Below are positions 48,101 to 59,000 of a DNA stretch of 64,000 bases, piece after piece. The notes under the pieces were generated by a model, which ran no database searches, was not told the origin of the DNA, and saw only the letters and a list, made by a program, of their open reading frames with translations. The position numbers and the translations under genes are program-made. Position 1 is the first letter of the stretch. Each line of letters begins with the position of its first letter. This DNA is from Saturnia japonica (Eukaryota; Arthropoda; Insecta; Lepidoptera; Saturniidae), in NCBI GenBank assembly GCA_033032175.1, contig CM065309.1:5394001-5458000 (forward strand). The letters run 5' to 3'.

Positions 48101-49261
48101 TTAGTTATATTAAGGACCAATATTATTGTAGAATATTGTATTTCCTTAAAATTAACGATTAAGCTATCGCACGCAGATAAAGCAGTTCGGGAGAGGGCTT
48201 CGACTTCCGACTTAAGTAACCAAAATCAATATTTTTATTTGAGAGTTGTAGCCTAATCTTATATAGCCTATACTATGGCTTTTACATACAAGAATAATTT
48301 TTCGAATTTGACTGGTAGAGATTAGTGTGTTTAAATAGACAAAAAAAAATCCACTATATTATGTTAGTATAGATGACTATGAGCAATGGAATTTTTTGCA
48401 AATTTGACGCCCTAGTTCTAAATTAACGAAAAATGATAGACAAAGATTATTAAATGTTGCAACCAGGAAGTCCTAGTATATTTTTTTTGTATGATAATAA
48501 ATGTGGTGAGCATATTTAGAGAGAAAACTCAAAAAAGTCCTAATATTTTTTTCTTACTAGGCCCTTAGTATTTGTTTATAGAAAACATAAAATAGTGTCC
48601 CAACATAATTATGTATTATACTTATTACCGTTTTGGTCTAGGCATTCCTAAAAGGGCGATTTGCTGACCCTTGTAACTTACCGCTCCGCACAATGCCCCT
48701 CCCTCCATTGATGTAGCATAAATAAGTCCCTGCGTTTCAGCGTACGAACGGACTAAGTCCGGTGAAGCTGTAAAAGCCGCAACGGCTTTAGGGCCCCTAA
48801 GGCTAAAAGTGTAGTCAGATCTAAAAAAAAAAACAGCGTACGAACAAATGATTTGTGTATATAGAGGTAGGTACGCTAAACGCTAACAGTGGCAAACGGT
48901 ACCGTACAGCCTGCTGATTAACACTGAATATTTTTTAACACATACTTAGTTAAACATGGATTGATCGATTGACAATGAAATTGGAATTGAGAGTGTTTGG
49001 AGCGATGATGTTAATTCTGCCGTGCGTTAATGGCAAAGAGGGTTCGAATTCAATAATAAACCTAAGCTATAATATCGGAATCTGATAATATTATAAATAA
49101 TAATTTTTTCAGATAAATTGAAGAATACAGCAAACATAGGCTTAGTGCTGCTCATGATTCTGGCTGCGTACTCTCATTTGATGGTGGGCGACCCCTTCGA
49201 CAGATGTGCACCTGCGCTTGTATTCTTCTTCATGCTTAGCGGGAGATTAGTCGTCTGGTAA
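42157..49261 (+). CDS. TMEM35A: TMEM35/NACHO-type four-helix membrane protein, three exons
   Basis: Exons 42157-42270, 46926-47064 and 49113-49261, with GTGAGT and GTAAGT donors and CAG acceptors; phases fit and give 133 aa. Four hydrophobic segments are predicted at about 7-24, 66-83, 90-106 and 116-131. Landmarks match the TMEM35 family (DoxX-like fold): LGVFFIFVGITKLTPFISKE in helix 1, GGLEILFGMALAIVPS in helix 2, and HLMVGDPFDRCAPALVF between helices 3 and 4. TMEM35A (NACHO) is an endoplasmic-reticulum chaperone for nicotinic acetylcholine receptors in vertebrates; that role is inferred here from similarity only, and a TMEM35B-like paralogue is possible. The start ATG (AAAAACATGG) is the first in frame. 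The protein is shorter than human TMEM35A because it ends right after helix 4. Introns of 4.65 and 2.05 kb are full of transposon debris. Confidence 0.88.
43020..43120 (-). repeat. Repeat fragment in TMEM35 intron 1
   Basis: GGTGTTATTTTGACATTAC and AAACAGACACTTCA match, reversed, the GTGTCTGTTTGTAATGTC region of 39880-40000. Confidence 0.5.
43470..44530 (-). pseudogene. LINE 3' end with decayed reverse transcriptase (intron 1)
   Basis: Minus-strand pieces YGENLGIIFDTKLCWADQI, then DLSQDLIKKLYHLLNNCIRF and GWLPIRQRMNVKILFLLFSI, are the C-terminal region of a LINE ORF2. The 3' part (43700-43470) has the conserved tail CCGGTGGTAGTGTTTTGACG, TTCATAATAAGTGCCTTCTT, also present at 49285-49330. Broken by stops. 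Confidence 0.7.
44966..45159. mobile_element. 194-bp palindromic MITE (intron 1)
   Basis: About 65 bases at the left (through CCCCCTTATTATGTATTTCG, CAATAGTAAAGCGATAGCA) are repeated inverted at the right with few mismatches (best over the 49 bases from CCTTATTATG). The spacer is about 60 bases. As RNA or single-stranded DNA it would form a long hairpin. Confidence 0.8.
45240..46230 (+). pseudogene. Tc1-like transposase, frameshifted (intron 1)
   Basis: Plus-strand pieces in Tc1 order: VQGRKRVTIERDNRFIVKL, FSTKTIRRRLKAADIRAYLP (helix-turn-helix region), HRNWDDDACRKV, FSNEFRFCLKSDDGRLKVWR, YGGGSVMVWGGICLGARTEL, a decayed DNARPH block (about 45946), WPARSPDLN-like text (about 46030) and LVEEWNLMPQSFIDNLIK at the C-terminus. 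Frameshifts near 45650 and 45890 and a changed Asp (NEF for DES) show it is dead. Terminal repeats were not found. Confidence 0.88.
47659..48372 (+). repeat. Interspersed repeat with full head and tail (intron 2)
   Basis: The head ACTAGCTGTGCCCCACGG followed by TTTTACCCGTG, and the end CTATATTATGTTAGTATAGATG. It aligns with the reversed copy 32690-33268 (CGTGTCCAAATAACATGC, CGTAAGGATTAATATG, CTTATGTATAAGAGATAGGC). It carries a retroposon tail insertion at 47845-47931. Confidence 0.7.
47845..47931 (+). mobile_element. 87-bp retroposon tail with target-site duplication
   Basis: AAGTTCGGTGAGGC, GCCGCAGCGGC, CTCTAAGGCTAACAG and an A run match the 3' tail of 24831-26042. Flanked by TCATAAAATT on both sides (47835-47844 and 47932-47941). 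The related repeat at 32690-33268 shows the empty site. Confidence 0.8.
48750..48833 (+). mobile_element. 84-bp retroposon tail with target-site duplication
   Basis: AAGTCCGGTGAAGCTG, GCCGCAACGGC, GGGCCCCTAAGGC, GTAGTCAGATCT and 11 A's, flanked by perfect CAGCGTACGAAC copies (48738-48749 and 48834-48845). A complete target-primed insertion of only about 73 non-A bases; lies in intron 2 of the TMEM35-like gene. Confidence 0.85.
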
Positions 49262-49284
49262 ATATTCAAAATCAAAAAAATCGT

Positions 49285-49960
49285 TATTCAATTTAGGCCT
49301 TAAGAAGGCACCTATGAACGACAAAACACTACTAACGGTTCGGAAAATATCCCAATTATCGGGTTTTTCTTTTTCTTTTTTCCACACCAAAATGATGTTA
49401 ACATAAAACAGTAATATATAATATAAAGCAATAATAGACCCATATTAATATTTTATAATATCGTGAATGCACATAGTGAGAGAGAGAGAGTCACCTCCAG
49501 CCATCACTGTCATTAACATAATGATCAACCATATACTTATTAACCATTTGACAGTAGAACCTACTTGACATGATCATTGAACTTGTCTGGCAAATCAGTA
49601 GAGTGCTTTGGGATCTCATTATAGAACCTAACACTATTACCTAAAAAAACTTTTATTGGTCTTACGAAATCTAAAACACGGAACAACCAATTTATGTTTA
49701 TTTCTAGTACCTATTCACATTATGTTGGCCTTTGACAAAATCTACCTTATCAAAGTTTTTACGAACATACATTAAATTATCAAGGAAGTATAGGAAGGTC
49801 AAAGCTAAAATACTAAATTCCTAGAACTTGTTCTTTAGTGATTCGCGAGGTCTCTTATTGTAGGTTGCTCGAACTGCTCGCTTTTGTAATATAAATATGG
49901 TATCTACCTCAGCAGCTGTACCCCACAGCAAAATACAGTAAGACATTATAAAGCTATGCG
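49285..49960 (-). pseudogene. LINE 3' end with reverse transcriptase C-terminus
   Basis: Minus strand: LSYCILLWGTAAEVDTIFIL, QKRAVRATYNKRPRESLKNK and FLYFLDNLMYVRKN (49960-49730) fit the C-terminal region of CR1/Jockey-type ORF2, followed by decayed sequence and a 3' tail (AGTAGTGTTTTGTCGTTCAT, GTGCCTTCTTAAGGCC at 49330-49290). It lies directly after the TMEM35-like stop codon, so its tail may overlap that gene's 3' UTR. Confidence 0.7.
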
Positions 49961-50159
49961 GTGCCAATATTTAATTTTATTATTACATAACCTAGTATTA
50001 TATACGAGAATTATGTATGAATATTATAACAGCATATGTAGCGCGACAAATTATAGGGGTAGGTACTTACTATAACTTTAAATTAATCATTTTAGGGATT
50101 TGCGAAGAGTTTGAACACTTGGTCTATATTATATCGCAACCGATAAACAGACCATTATA

Positions 50160-51373
50160 TTAGGTCCTTACATATGAAATAAGCGTTTTAAATGGAAAAA
50201 GTAAAACGAAAATAATATTATAAAATTATACATTAAATCAATCGAAGTATGTACCATTATTATCTATGCACTTTCGACATTTTATAGGTAGTTCATGGGT
50301 TCCATTGCTGAAAAAATTGTGGGAGCGAGAATCAATAAAATCTATGCAGGCGGTTTGGACAGACTCATCGGAATTGGTTTTTTTTCTTGCAAGAAATTTT
50401 TGAAATTCCGAAAAAAGTAGTTATCTGTCGGATTAACATCCGGGAAGTATGGTGGGTGTCGGAAACATTCGAAACACAGTTTCTCTAATTTAGTGACAGT
50501 CTGTCGTGAAGTATGAGGCTAGCGTTATCCTGAAGCAGCAGTGGACTAGAGAGATTGACCGGTCTCGGTTCTTTTACGACTAGCTTTTCCATAATGGTTT
50601 GCAATACAGATCTACCGTTATCGTCTGGCCAGATCTTAGGAAGCTGTAGTGTTTTACTCCAGCACTGGTCCACCAAACGCTCACAAGTACCATTTTCTGA
50701 GTCGACTTTCGCTTGGGAAAGGATTTGGCCAGATCTCCTGGGTTCAACCACTGTGATGATCGTTTCAGATTGTCGTAAAGGATCCATTTTTCGTCATAAG
50801 TAACAATACGATTCTAAATTTCCTCGTTATTATAACGGTTGAGTAATGTAACGCAGCACTCAATGCGTATTAGTTGGTGTGCTTTAGTCAATTCATGCGG
50901 TTTTTTGAGTTTTTCCGATTTGATTCAAGTGAATTAAAATTGTATTCTCACTCACACCGAAGCTTGCCGCTAACTCTGACGTGATTTGCGATGAATCCGC
51001 TTCCACGATTACCGTTAATTCTTCATTATAAACTAGCCCACGGGGTTTGTTTCGTAGGTCAAAATTTACAGAACGAAAACGTTGGAACCAATAACGTAGG
51101 TACTGTACTTTCTTTTACAGTAGCTTTCGTGCTGTTTCTGCATGATGGAACTCATTTTCGTAAATAACGCGATATTTTTAGTTTTATATTTTTTGTGAAT
51201 AGAATAATGTCATGAGACATAGTGCGAAAGAAAAAATCATTAAATTCGAATCACAAATACACAAGCTTAAATTTGAAATAAATTTAAATTTGGAATTTGT
51301 AACAACACACCAGATATTTGAGATCAAAGTGGCTAGTTCAACAAAACGCCAATTTCATATGTAAGGACCCTAA
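50160..51373 (-). mobile_element. mariner transposon, second copy, decayed
   Basis: The ends TTAGGTCCTTACATATGAAA (50160) and its inverse ATTTCATATGTAAGGACC, CTAA (to 51373) match the copy at 23348-24606. Minus-strand transposase pieces include VEPRRSGQILSQAKV, LQDNASLILHDRL (from the DNARPH catalytic block) and helix-turn-helix text near 51100. Several frameshifts; non-functional. Confidence 0.88.
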
Positions 51374-52743
51374 TATTACAGTGACTAGCTTTATCGTGCC
51401 ACATTTCTCAATATATATTTGGCAGTAGGTATATTATAACTAGTTACATACTAGCTACCTCTATGGTATTATGACATTGATTGTAGACAGATCCACATTT
51501 CTTAACGACTTCCGTCGCCTGGCCTCGGACTGTATTCACCATCTGGTGGAATGCAGTTATTCTCCCGAGCGCTTATAATAGCTACATTATACAGATATGC
51601 TCAATCTATTGAGTTATTTCTATTTACCGCACTAAAAATCTAAAAAGAATATGAAAACCATTGCGCAACTGCCGTTTTTCCTTTATACATCACATCAAAC
51701 GATGAAACACTGTCGAAAATATTTGTATCTGAGAGCAAATTTCACGTCTAGTAAGTCAGTCGCCATACGGCCATACCACCTAGATCATTCGTAGAACATT
51801 ACTATCGATAACACGTGTTTCACCTCAACTCTGAACATATTATATTCTCTGATGATGCAGTCCGTTTTTCAAGTTTATGGTTAAATGTATGCATTGTAAT
51901 ACGATCTTGTAAGTTGTGAGTTAAATATTTTATCTAGAACGCTGCTCGTGCCCGTGGGCAGATATGATTGACGTCAACGAAGCTCGGAATTAGCCGATCC
52001 GTTTCGACCTTATGATGTCACAAGACGTTGATATAAAACAAATTTTGTAAAACATTCGGAGTACGTAAAGACAAGAAACCAACGATATCGCTCGAGTAAT
52101 AAAAAACAGTCGTAAACATAACAATGAGAATTTTATTAAACCTCAGTAACCGAAATACAGCACTGAGCTTAAGTTTAAAAGGTCGTTAATGTTCTTCCTA
52201 TTAAACTTTCTGTTTGACCACATTCGAAGGATGTAACATGATGTACTTTGACCAATGTTTTTTATTGTAAATATCAGTTAGTTACAAAACGAAATTAGTG
52301 CTTTCGCACGCTCGATGATCATCTGGCGTTGTGCCAGAGATGAGAAAATCCACAACTACGCGACAAACCCGATGTGTCGTATGAATAATTTTTGTTATAT
52401 TCAATTTAAACACGAAATCTAATACAACATAGCTCTTCTATAGTGATAAACAAATTATTCTGCTTTTCCTAGGTATCAGACAACTCGCCGTAATGAGCAG
52501 GAGCGAACCGCTGCAACGCAAAACGGGAACGGACTCAAGTGTGAATGAGAGAATTATTTCAATAAATATCTGTCATGTCAGCCCGCCATGATGGGACGGA
52601 AAAATCTCATTTTAGAATAAGACTATTTTTTATTTATTTTATCACTCTGTGATTTTACTAAACGAACGTGCAAACCGAATTTTTATTTAGATTATTATTA
52701 CATAAATCAAGATAGTTTTTACTTAAACATTTATTAATAAAAT
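51374..52743. other. Intergenic, nothing recognised
   Basis: No supported gene. Unremarkable AT-rich DNA. Confidence 0.4.
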
Positions 52744-53443
52744 CTAATTAAGATCTAATACGGGGTTACTAGGCAGTGTGCCCAAAATACTACCGGCATT
52801 GCCGCGTTGTATGGCAATGCTTATTTTTTGGGCAAGGTAAAAACCCGCATGTTTGTCTCGCGTGAAATCGAACAAACGCTCTGCATTTTCTTTAAATAAG
52901 GCGTGTTCACTCGGCCCCCATGAACACATTGTTTTGACCCTAAACGGCTCAAACACATATATTAAACGATGTAAATTTAAGTATTTGAGCAGCTTGGAGG
53001 AGGCTTCCGCCGAAGCAGCTGCGTTACCAGCCTTCACAGCAGTAGTCAAAAGATGAAATGTAGCTAAAGTATCCACACATGTTGCATCCCAGACGAGAGC
53101 TCTGGCCATCCTCCGAGGAACCAAAGTCATGCCGTCGGGTCTTTTGCCATCGACACGTATTAAGCCTGTATTATAGGTTCCAACATGCTGACAGTTTCAG
53201 CGCCGGTAAAAGCCCGACGGATAACATTATTTAAGTAGCTATGCCAAGAAATTAGGCCAGCGCGGCGCTCCGACGACAAGAGAGTCCGTGGCGACCGAGT
53301 TCATCCACGTTAAGACCACAGAGGCACCGACGTGGTACGCAGCATACTGTTCCCAGCCTCAAACAGGCAGCAGTTCTAAAAGTTGCAGGGTCTAAAAGTG
53401 TACCTATGTTTGCAGAAGGGAGAGCGTGTAGCCATACACCCAA
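52744..53443 (-). pseudogene. Retroelement C-terminal zinc-finger and nuclease-like module, decayed
   Basis: Minus strand from 53443: WLHALPSANIGTLLDPATFR, LRLGTVCC, RRCLCGLNVDELGRHGLSC (a C-x-C ... H-x3-C cluster), then after frameshifts VDGKRPDGMTLVP, ALVWDATCVDTLA and a helical tail ending FYLAQKISIAIQRGNAGSIL. The CxC..HxxxC then RPDG...VWDATC order resembles the zinc finger plus restriction-like endonuclease at the C-terminus of some LINEs; I know near-identical text from many animal genomes but cannot name the clade with certainty. No reverse transcriptase is left here. Confidence 0.7.
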
Positions 53444-55817
53444 GATAATATGTTATTGTAAAAAATATACTGCAATTTAAGATTCGACCTTCTTGCTGTC
53501 TAAAATTAGACGGCGAATACACTTTAGTGTATTTATTATTATACACACATAATCTTGTAGGTGGATGCGCCGCGCGGGAATATGCGTTATTTGAAAAGTG
53601 ATATTAATTTAAGCGATACTTAATAGATTCGTTTTTGTATGAGTGACTATGATTAAATGTATGTGATAGGTTCAAAAGTGTATTGCCACTTTATATCGAT
53701 AAGTTTAGGGAATAATTCTTGCACAAAATATATAAACATGCATATAAGATGAATATCGTTTGCTCAATCTTAGAAATTATCACGGCTTTTAATAGTTTTT
53801 TTTTTTAATGAAGACTCTTAACTATTATATTTAATATGTAAATTAATTTACTTAACGATTATAAGAGTATTTAAACTTTAGCTTATAATGATGTATCTAT
53901 TAAATAAAGTACTTTATTTAATTAGGAAAATGGTAGATATAGCAAAAAGCTTTGTCATCCTGTTAGAATTAATGAATCTAGTTTCAATAATTAAATAACA
54001 TTTCATAGTTAACGTGCTGCGTGCTGTGTCGTATTCAGAGTGTGGTGGTAAACAAATAAACAGGAAAGTACATTTATTTTGTTTTTATTATATACATCAT
54101 ATTAAATAAAATAAGATATGAAGTGTTTATCAGAGACATATGTGTTTTATGTCTTAACAAGATATGCAGTGAATATCGACTATTTTATCATTTATATTGA
54201 TTAAAATTTGTGCGATAGCGTGTAAGTACTGCGAAAGTAAGGCACGATATAAGAATACTACAGAAAACAATAAAATTGAGATCGTAAAATGACTAGTAAC
54301 ATACTTTCAACACGCTACGCGACGCAGAGAGGAATAGATTAAAGAATGAACTATGTAATAAAGTATAAAATAAACGCTAATCGTATGTCTCAGTTTATAG
54401 TATAGTTCTGTCCCTTTCTCTCCGCGTCACGTGTAAAAAGTATGTTTTTGGATAAAAATAATACACATGACAGATTGAAAGCCCGCGAAAAGATGCAAAT
54501 AATCGGTCATCATTATATCGATACTGTCGTAGAGTGAGTATTATAATAAGCCTAGGGATACAATTAGGATTATGGAAAATACGTCCGAGCTGAATTTAAA
54601 GGATGTAAAGCCCTGGGGCAACAAATATGCTTCGATATGATTTGAAAATATGAACTTTTCCTTTAACAGCGTGGATGTTATCGATTTCTTCATTTAAACA
54701 ATTTAAAATCTCGTATTGTGGGTGCTTCTCTCGTAAGGTCCCGGGGCTGAAACTGCAGTTGCCTCCCCCAAAATCCGGCCCTGGCAGACGTGCTAGCTAA
54801 TCTATGACATAGCTTCTTTTTATATTAGAAACTGTATGTAGTTTTTGTACTTTCTTTACTAGGGAATCTGATTATGATTGTAAACTAGGCAATACATAGT
54901 GAACACGTTACCTTGGTTTGATATCACACACGTCAAAGCATTTTATATACATTTGACATAAAACTGACATGTTTATTGATTTCAAAATTATTACATTCTA
55001 TGTGATATTTACGTGAAAATGCGTTATATGACTCTTTTGTCTAATGTCATTGGTAACTAGCGTTACAGTATTACGAAGCTAGAATTGCTTTCATAGTGGC
55101 AGTAATAATCTCTATGACAAAACAAAGTAGTTTATTTCAGCTGAAAATGGTCTCAGTTGTAGCGAGAAAATGTTCCAACAATCTGTGCTATCATGCCGAC
55201 TTGGCTATGAAATACACGAATTTTACAACAAAATGGGGCGAAGGTAAAGAAAATAATGTTATATTAGAAAGCATTCAATTTATTACAGAAATAAATTAAT
55301 ACTTATTTATTTAACCTACATGTCGCAACAAAGTGATCAATTATATCTAACTTCACCTCGGTAAAATTAATGTTAACTATATAATAATTATTATATAAAC
55401 CTATTATTAGATAAGAGTAAGGACTTGTGTAAACGGGACCTGCGAAAACGCCGCGGTGCCGTCTGCACAAGCCCTTATACAATTATTCACAACATTGTTA
55501 TATGCAGATTTCTTTTTGAACAATATCACTCCAATAATATATAGTATTTTCTGAAATTTGTGTTAGTGTCAGACTATATGTATTTTTATAATATTGATAA
55601 AATTTATAAATAACTTATTTAGTACCTACAACATTGTAGTTTAGGTGGTTAAATTGAAAACTAAAATAATCTTATTTAAACCTTACCACCAAATAAAATC
55701 ATATAATTTTATTACAATCATAACCTTATAATTAAATGTATTTTATAGTCACATTAAAGTTTTAAATAAAACATAAATGTTTAGCATAATTTCCATTACA
55801 TTATTAGTTATTACAAA

Positions 55818-55877
<60 letters not shown>

Positions 55878-56001
55878 ATATTATTGAAATTCTTTTGACT
55901 GTGTCAAGTGCATTTCTGATCTAGTATACTATGCTTGCATAGAACTTGTTATTAGTCGAAAATAGCACATTAAAGCAGTATAATGCAAACACCATTGTAT
56001 C
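53444..56001. other. Intergenic, VTA1 3' side, with (AT)n tract
   Basis: No gene. It includes a 53-base TA dinucleotide run (55820-55872) and probably the VTA1 3' UTR just below 56002. The small frame near 55096-55299 has no supporting feature. Confidence 0.4.
55820..55872. repeat. (TA)n microsatellite
   Basis: An uninterrupted TA repeat of about 26 units. Confidence 0.95.
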
Positions 56002-59000
56002 TCAGGCTGGATCTCGCCCTGTTTGCAGCAGTTCCAAAGCATTCCTTAGATTACCAATCGCCGTTTTAATATCATCATAGCTAAGAGCGCTGCTGGCCCA
56101 TTTGCAATATTTCTGGGCTTTGGTAATTTGATCTGGTGTGAGTTGAGGTAAGTTTGAGTCATCACCATATAAAGGTTGTGGTTGAGAAATTTGTGGCTGT
56201 TGAGAGGGATCATATGGCACAAAGCCACCAGGGTTAGGGTCTGGTGTGTATGGAACAGGAGGCAATTGTGAAGCAGCTCTCATTGCAGCATTGGGATCTG
56301 GTAAAGGACTATTAAAGTTGGTTGGCACTTCAGGTGGAGTCGAAGGTGTGGCTGTGAATCCTGGTGCTTGAGGGTTATCTATGGTAGCAGGTTGATAAGT
56401 ACTAGATCCATCTTCATTACTTTTACCCACTTCATCAGACGACATGGGAGGACCTAAGAACATACATATTTTTTCTTAATTTAATAATCTGATACAAAGA
56501 AAACCTGTTATGGTAACTTTTGGGATCAATCACTATATATTAAAATTGAATAACTTTGATAACCATCTTGACATGCCCTACTAGAATTAAGTATTTCTAT
56601 CAAAAATTAGAGAAGTGTTATACAACATATTATGACTGAACTACAGTCAAAATCTGTTATAACGACATCAAAGGGACTGCTCATATTCAGTCGTAAAAAC
56701 CGATAGTCGTAACAACCGGTGATGTTTAATGTGTATCGTGCAAGTACAAACAAATCGATAGGGAATTATTGGAAAAATATATTTATTCAATATTCGTATG
56801 CTTCGTTGTTCTGGCTCGTTTCATGTTCAAAAAATTATTATCATAAAGCGTTTGAATTTTTTCTCGCTCATTCCAAATGGTTGAAATTGTCGAGTGTGAT
56901 AAACCATATTCCTTTGCTAAGTCTTTGTTTGAAATTCCGCTCTCTAGCTTGGATATAATACGCGATTTTTCTTCAATATTAATTTGTTTTCTTTTTCTTT
57001 GCGACATTTTGAAAGTTTCACGAATAACTCCACAAAGTTTTGGTGCATCTTGTGTACAGATAAGTAACCAACTAACTGAAGAGATATGAAAAAACGGGCT
57101 TTGACTCTACTGCATGCACGTGTTTTGTTTCTAAGAATTAGAAAAGATTCTACACTAAACTAAATCCTATTGTTTTCTTTCCTGATTTTAATAGCCATTG
57201 AACACAAATGTGGATACCTATTGAAATTGTTTACAATACAGCTTAGCCGGTCATTCTAACAGATCTAATTCTCTGAAATATTAGTTAAATGTGGTTGTTT
57301 TAAGAGGTATGTCGTTATTAGCAATGTCGTATAAAGCAATGTTTTTAATAAGGCGGTCATATAGCATTCAGCCGGGACCTTTGTTCTAGGTTATTATAAC
57401 CGGCGTGTTTTGACTGTATATGTATAATGGAGATTAATTATAGTATTTTCCATGATGATTTTACCTGGAACTGGTGTTTCCCCATTTTTTAGACAAGTGT
57501 GAATATAGGCTGCTTTATATTTAGCATACTTTCTATTCTGAGTAGCTTCATCAGTTAATTCACCAAACGTTGTAAGCACATCATAAATCATGCCCGCTGT
57601 GTAGAATGCTTTGACCACATTTCTAAAAATATAAATATGTTGATTTTAAAAGAATAATGTTCAATAAGATTCATTAATTCAATATGGCATTTTTCATAAA
57701 GCCAGGGATGTATGTTTCATATTTATATGTAAAAGAAAAACATACATTGGAGTTTTGCTTAAAGTATTCAGTGAACATTGAGAACTCTCTCCACTTGCTC
57801 TGCTTAGGTATTTGATTCACCACATTGAGTACTTATTATTTAAACTAACTGTGCTACATTATGGTAATTTGAATGATTTATTGATGATTGATTTGTTATT
57901 AAGTTGGTCTGAAGTAATGTACAGTGTGATACTTTAAAGATAAACAATAGTAGACTTACTTCCCATAATTTTGTTCTCTGTCTTGTTTGTCAGCAAACAT
58001 AAACAGCCTTAAAGCATAATTCTCAAGGTGGGCCTGTGCAACAACTTCATTTGAAATAGCTTCATTCTCTTTGCTTGTTTTCTTTGTTGTTTCTAGCCAA
58101 TCCATAAGACCTAAAAAATACACATTATTTTTATAATATTGATATTATATCAGAGACAACAGAAAATATAAGTGTAAGTGACTATGCTATTGTATACTTA
58201 TATTATTATTATCTGTATGTTGTTTTCTTTTTCACAATCATGATTATTGGACACAATTCTAGAGTAAAATAAGTCAGTCATATAAAATTTTCATGCACAT
58301 AAAGTTATTCAAGAAATTTCATCAGTGTTGAAAAGATTGTCATGTAGCCATAAACTTATTTTTTTTACCTAACTTTTTTATCATAATGATAACAATAGCA
58401 AATAATTATCCCTTGAAAATTCATATAAAAGCCTTAGTTAAACATAACATCAGTATTAAAAAAGGCATCAACCAGCCAGTTCAACAAAATATGTTGTTAA
58501 ATTTGGTTTTGTTTAAAATAAATTTATAATACAAATTGCATTTATACATGTGAGGTTTTTCCTGTCTGGGATTAAATCTATGTGCACAATTTTCATTGCA
58601 TTTTTTTGGCCTCATGTAACATTGCACTTTTTTATGTGTGGTTATTTAATGTGCACTTTTTTCCAAGATCCATTTGCACCACACCTCAAAATTCATTTAA
58701 ACAAATGTCACTTCTAACAACTATCGGTCTTATTACAAAAACAAAAATAAACACGTGTTGAACACAAGTTTTACTAAACAGTGTCTAAGATTTAAAACCT
58801 TGTTCAACATGTGTCTAAAATACTTTATTACAAAACTGTGTCTAACCGTTATCTAGCTAAACAGCTGGTTAAAGTTTTTATGCAAGCAACTCTGAATTCC
58901 ATTCACTCAATACAATCTCATCATTCAAAAATGTTTCATGGCACTCAGATATTTAGCAAATAATTATTATTAATCAATTATACTTTTGTTTAGATCTACA

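Noticed and set aside
53444..55819. Search for a gene between the retroelement relic and VTA1
   Set aside because: No frame with a motif or a credible exon chain; small frames such as 55096-55299 are unsupported.
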